Source of the DNA: Ifrita kowaldi
Taxonomy: Eukaryota > Chordata > Aves > Passeriformes > Cinclosomatidae
Direction: 5' to 3'
DNA length: 64,000 nt
NCBI GenBank assembly: GCA_013398055.1
Contig: VZRS01005523.1
Span: forward strand, 1 to 64,000
Part shown: positions 59,801-64,000 of the stretch, piece by piece
Numbering within the stretch: the first letter of the stretch is position 1
Layout: every line of letters begins with the position of its first letter
Translations under genes and position numbers: made by a program
Notes under the pieces: model-generated
The model's database searches: none
Told to the model about the DNA's origin: nothing
Seen by the model: only the letters and a program-made list of their open reading frames with translations

Positions 59801-62800
59801 AGCCACCAGGAGACCCTGCTGCTAATTTAATTTATGGGTGAATACTTCTACCACCCAGGAAAGAGGTGATGGGGCAGGGCCAGAGACAATCTCTACCTCC
59901 TGACTCAGACTAGACACAAGAGAGTTCCTACTAAAGCATCCCCAATTCTTAAAAAAATCAGCTTTCAGAGCCTGTGATATTGTGAGAGTGTTGTTTGGAG
60001 GGAACACTGCTTTATTCACAATCTTTTTTTCATAATATCAAATTTCTCTTTGCTATGAATTACAAGAAAATGTTTCAGAAAGCTGTGTTTATGCTATGGT
60101 CTCCCAACTCTGAAACGCTTGCATTAAATTCCTTGTCCGGAGCATGGCATGTTCTACTAGACCTTGAAAATTGAAGCTGGGGGATGCAAGTTTCACAGAA
60201 GATAATAGAAAATTAGTGGAGGTGAAACATTCATGTGCAGCTGAAGGCTGGGTCCACAAGGACCTCCAGCTCTGCGAAAAACCTGTCACAGTCTTGGGTT
60301 TTTAGTCTAATTAAAGAGAAGCTGGAGGCTTTGCAAAAGTAATTGCTTTTATAAATACATACCTATTTCATGAACCAGACTTATTTCCTCAGCGCCAAAT
60401 TGCATTTCAGAATGTGTCCTTGCTAAATAGAGTGAAATGTATTTCCATTTTTCATGACTGAACCATATTTTAGCTGAGGGGGAGGCAGAAGTTCCAGTAC
60501 CATTTCCTGAAGTTAACAGCAGACCTGCCATTAATTTCAGCGTCCCAGGATTTAAGAAAAGAGATAACAGACACTCAAATGGTTTTAAGTTCATTGAAAT
60601 GTTAATCCAAAATGAAGCATATGCCATTCAGTTAAGATGCACGTTTACACAGCTGAAGATGACAAGTTTAGTTTGACTGAGGACCGGAGGAGAAAACGAT
60701 GCCTCCTCCTACATGATCTGCCCCCTGAAGAAAACATCTGCCTGCATGTTTAACCAGGAATGTGAACTGCTAATGTAATCTGACCTTTAGACAAAGGGAA
60801 GATCACTCCAATGTACAAATACAGAAGAGGCTAGAATGCGATGTACTGTTGACTGTTTTCTGCACGTGGGGATGAAAACAAAATGAAAATATATAAAGGA
60901 CTGAAGAAGACGATTGCTTAGTGAGTCAGGGCTTCCAGGCATCAAGGAGAAAATATGAAAGCTTAAATTCAGCCTGGCGTAATTCTTGGAAATTATCTGA
61001 AGTGGATCCACTGATATCTTTGTGGAAATAACAGTGTGTATCAGGGCTGTGAAATCTTGTTTCACAACCGAATTTGTGCAAGCTCCAATTTAGTCCAAGG
61101 ACCAGCACTTTCTATGATCAGTAGGCCCTTGAGGGAAGGACTTTTTGTAATGTTCCTTTGAGATCAAAGAGCTTCCTAGGATCTGTTTGATTAAACTTAA
61201 TAGTCAGTACAGCGTAAATGATGTGGCACATGTCACTAGCTTTCAGTCTGCGGAAAGATCAGGAAATAAAAGAGATAAAATAGACTGGATAGGACCCTTG
61301 TTTTTTGGGTAGATGGTGTAAGGAAGGGTATAAATTTAACATTTTTTCTGCTGCTTAGTACCCAAAATGCATTTTGAGGCAATATGAGGCACTTGAGGGA
61401 TGCACAGTCCCTGTCTTTGCATATTCAAGCAAAGGCTATGCACAAACCCAGTAAAAACCACAGGGACAAGTAGACTTGACTGCTGTGGCTGGCAAGAATG
61501 TTTTCCTACAGTGACACAATCAAGCTTTTCCATCATGGGACTCACTGCCTCAGTAATGGTTCACAAAATGATGTTCTTTCAGGATGTTCTTTCAGGCCTG
61601 TTTTTTGGGGGTATTGAGAGTTAGTTCATTATCAGTGTGAAATCAGAGAGATTGACTGGAATGATCCAAATCTGAGCCATTTAAAATTTCTGAGAGCAGC
61701 TGAGGCACTTGGTTTCAGAAGGGTCACTGGAGAAAAGCTGCTAGTTCTCTGGAGTCTTAGAGCTCTGTTCAAAGCAGCCACCAGAAGCCCAGATCAATGG
61801 TCTTGGTAGGTCTGCCAGGGCCTTCCTTGCCTGATAGCACCAGCACTTCACGTTCAAAATGCTGCTGGAGTATAGACTGTCTGGACATGTTTGGTCTTCT
61901 CACACTGACAAGCTACTCAGTCATCCCATAACTGTCTGATGGTTAAGATTTCCTGTTCATCCTGAATTTATTATGCTTGCATACACGTAGCATGGATTCT
62001 TTCACCACAGCGCACAGCTGTGAACTTCCATACCATTAAACTCTGCCTAATTTCTGCTGCAGTGGTCATCAACTTCTCATTGAGATCCTTCTGCATGTTG
62101 AAAATGCCTCCTCTCTGCCATCCTTCATCCACAGGAGCTGCTACCTCTTGCCTTGCTGGTGGCAGCAGATGTGGGCAATCTGGCTGGTTCAGGCTGCTTG
62201 CACTGCCTGCAGCCTTGTCCCAGTGGGTGGGGGGATGTCTCTGATGCCAGCCGGTGGAATCTTGGAGCAGTGCACTCTCATGGACTGGCTCTACCTCTGT
62301 GAGAGTTGTGGCTCTCACAGTACCAAACCATACACCCAGCTGCAGAGCTGGATATTGCCAACTGGTTTCTCAGGTATTTAGCATAATCAGCTTTGCTTTT
62401 TTTTTTTTTTCACTCTCTGTAGCAACAAGGTCACTGCAGCAAGGATTTCCTTTGTGTGTAGTTTAGCAGTGCTGAAGTCACATCCAGATAGGCTTTTGAG
62501 CAGTGCCTGATGCTTTTATTGCAGTTACAAGCAGCAGACTGTGAAATGAGCTCTGCATTAAGCCTTGCTCCTTTAATTGCAAAGAAATCCAAACGCCCCT
62601 TAATTGAGCGTAGAGCTGCTACATTGTTCTCCAAAGTCTCGAGAAGGTGATTTGGTATCCTTTGCTCTTCCCCTTCTGAGAAGGTGGTTGTTTTTGGTTT
62701 TGGTTTTGGTTTTGGTTTTTTTTGTCATTTTTTTGTCAGTGTTTTGGTTGTGCTTGAACATGCTTTGAAGATTATTTACCACAAGAAGAAGGGAAAATAA

Positions 62801-63397
62801 AAGAATAGTCCAAGAGCTGCCTGTGCTGTCTGCCTCACCACCAGTTTATCTGCTGTAAAGATTACCAGATGCTGTCAGAGCACCCTGGCATTCTAGCACT
62901 TGTCTTCATTGCTGGAGTAATTTGTAGCACAGAAGGGATCAAGTCAGCTTCATTCAGTTGCTGTTTTTTTAATGACTTCAGTTTGCATTTTCCTTAGAGC
63001 ATCATTAAACTCTTTTAAACTAGTAGTACTCTGTTAATTTCATTAATCCGATCACATATTCAGAAGTTGCTTTTTTCTATTTTTTATTTTTATGATTCAG
63101 TTTATAAAAAGAGAAATGCTTTGTGCTCACCAGTGACTTTTGGGACAGGCAATTTTGTAGAATTTCCACAGTCCCAGCAAATGCTTTGTCTGGGGGTTTA
63201 ATAGGAGCTGTTAAACTACACAGCAGGTTGCACCTTTTAGCATCTATTACACTCAGTAAACCCAGCACATTTTTCCCATCAGTTACACTCCCTGTGATTA
63301 CACACTGCTCCAGTCTCACTATAGGTGGGCCAGGCCTCCTCTGAGCAATTTAACAAGTCATTTTCCCGCCAACAGCCAGACATATTAATGCTTTTCT

Positions 63398-63398
<1 letters not shown>
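56857..63398. other. Gene-free stretch
   Basis: No gene was recognised. Homopolymer or simple runs occur at about 58372-58385 (A-rich) and 62399-62411 (T-run), with the GGTTTT array at 62696. Short frames on both strands resemble no family. Confidence 0.55.
62696..62727. repeat. (GGTTTT)4 array and T-run
   Basis: Four perfect GGTTTT units at 62696-62719 run into further T residues, with a related T/G-rich section to about 62750. It is simple sequence. Confidence 0.9.

Positions 63399-63400
<2 letters not shown>

Positions 63401-63435
<35 letters not shown>
63401..63435. repeat. (CA)17 microsatellite
   Basis: There are 35 bases of perfect CA dinucleotide repeat followed by imperfect CA/CG-rich continuation (CACCCGCGCGCACACACGCA) to about 63462. 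The region is likely polymorphic in length. Confidence 0.97.
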
Positions 63436-63438
<3 letters not shown>

Positions 63439-63700
63439 CACACCCGCGCGCACACACGCACAGCCCTCAGCCGCTCCCTGTGGCTGCTCCCTGGCATGGG
63501 AGTAGGGTTCCACCTTCAAAGCCAGCAGCTGGAGCTGTGACACTTGGCCCAACATCTGCGCCGTAAAGGCGGCACACGCCGGAGCTGCTCGCTCGCCACA
63601 CGCTGCACAGGAGCTCCCCAGGCTCAGACCGCGGCTCTGGGCACAGCGGAGAGGGCGGCAGTAAAGCCCCAGGGCCTCCGCCACACCAAAGCTGAGCTCT
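63436..63700. promoter_or_regulatory. Small CpG-enriched block
   Basis: CpGs cluster directly after the CA repeat (CCCGCGCGC, TGCGCCGTAAAGGCGGC, GCCGGAGCTGCTCGCTCGCC) in otherwise CpG-poor DNA. A 117-codon + frame (63544-63897) and two minus frames overlap here, but none shows a recognisable domain. It may be a short CpG island or regulatory element, or mutated CA repeat flanked by GC-rich DNA. Confidence 0.35.
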
Positions 63701-64000
63701 CTGCCGATGTGTCCCTGGGGAGGGCTGATGCACTGGGACACCATGCAATAGCCCATTTTAACCTTGGGTTGTGCCTGCTGCTGCTACAGCAGAGTTTGAA
63801 CGACTCCCAGGTTAGAGGGAGTGATCAGGGGAATTTAGGGGGTTCCTGCCCTGTCCTGACACCCTGCAGAGAGTGGGAAAGGTGTTTCACTCACTAAGAG
63901 CAATTGATCTCTCCAATTGATGACTATGTTGAAGGGGCACAGCTGAGATTTTTCAGCAAATTACACAGAACAAGAAATACAAACTGCAGTGAACATCCCC

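Noticed and set aside
1..64000. CRISPR arrays, bacterial operons, tRNA or rRNA genes
   Set aside because: No regularly spaced repeats, ribosome-binding-site/ORF layout, cloverleaf or rRNA signature was seen; composition and repeats are vertebrate.

Overview
The window reads as vertebrate, most likely bird, nuclear DNA from a gene-poor region. The main evidence is a set of degraded CR1 non-LTR retrotransposon pieces. One of them ends in the avian-style 3' tail (TTCTGTGATTCCTGTG, near 56840). There is also one probable solo LTR, two very old MIR-type SINE remnants and a low overall repeat density. A turtle or crocodilian cannot be formally excluded, because CR1 and MIR occur there too. No bacterial, phage or plasmid architecture is present, and I see no CRISPR, rRNA or tRNA.

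Layout. Positions 1-4450 form a CpG-rich left flank. It has a GC-rich edge (1-110), an AT-rich tract with several AATAAA hexamers (111-1346), an (AAAAG)22 array, and three separate CpG-rich blocks (about 1735-2015, 2690-3330 and 4080-4430). The last block ends at a consensus-like 5' splice site. This is the kind of flank seen at the promoter or 3' end of a regulated gene, but no coding sequence could be recognised there. Positions 4450-27250 are mostly featureless, with a minus-strand MIR near 8.9 kb, small tandem arrays and an old CR1 near 19.3 kb.

The best gene-like signal is at 27253-28285 on the + strand. An open 130-bp candidate exon lies between a pyrimidine-tract/AG acceptor and a GTAAGT donor. 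It is followed 588 bp later by a second strong acceptor, an in-frame stop after four codons (the first split across the junction), and an AATAAA about 280 bp further on. Together these look like the last two exons of an unidentified gene or transcript.

From 28.3 to 63.4 kb the sequence is again mostly intergenic or intronic. It holds CR1 fragments (about 38.0-38.6, 44.9-46.2, 51.4-51.8 and 56.6-56.9 kb), a second MIR (42.1 kb) and a solo LTR (49.9-50.3 kb). A roughly 284-bp unidentified insertion with a TATA box splits the CR1 at 45.66-45.94 kb. A perfect 21-bp inverted repeat lies at 32950/33059. The right end carries a (CA)n tract and a small CpG-rich block (63.4-63.7 kb). Most open frames in the window are short and uninformative, and no protein family could be named with confidence.
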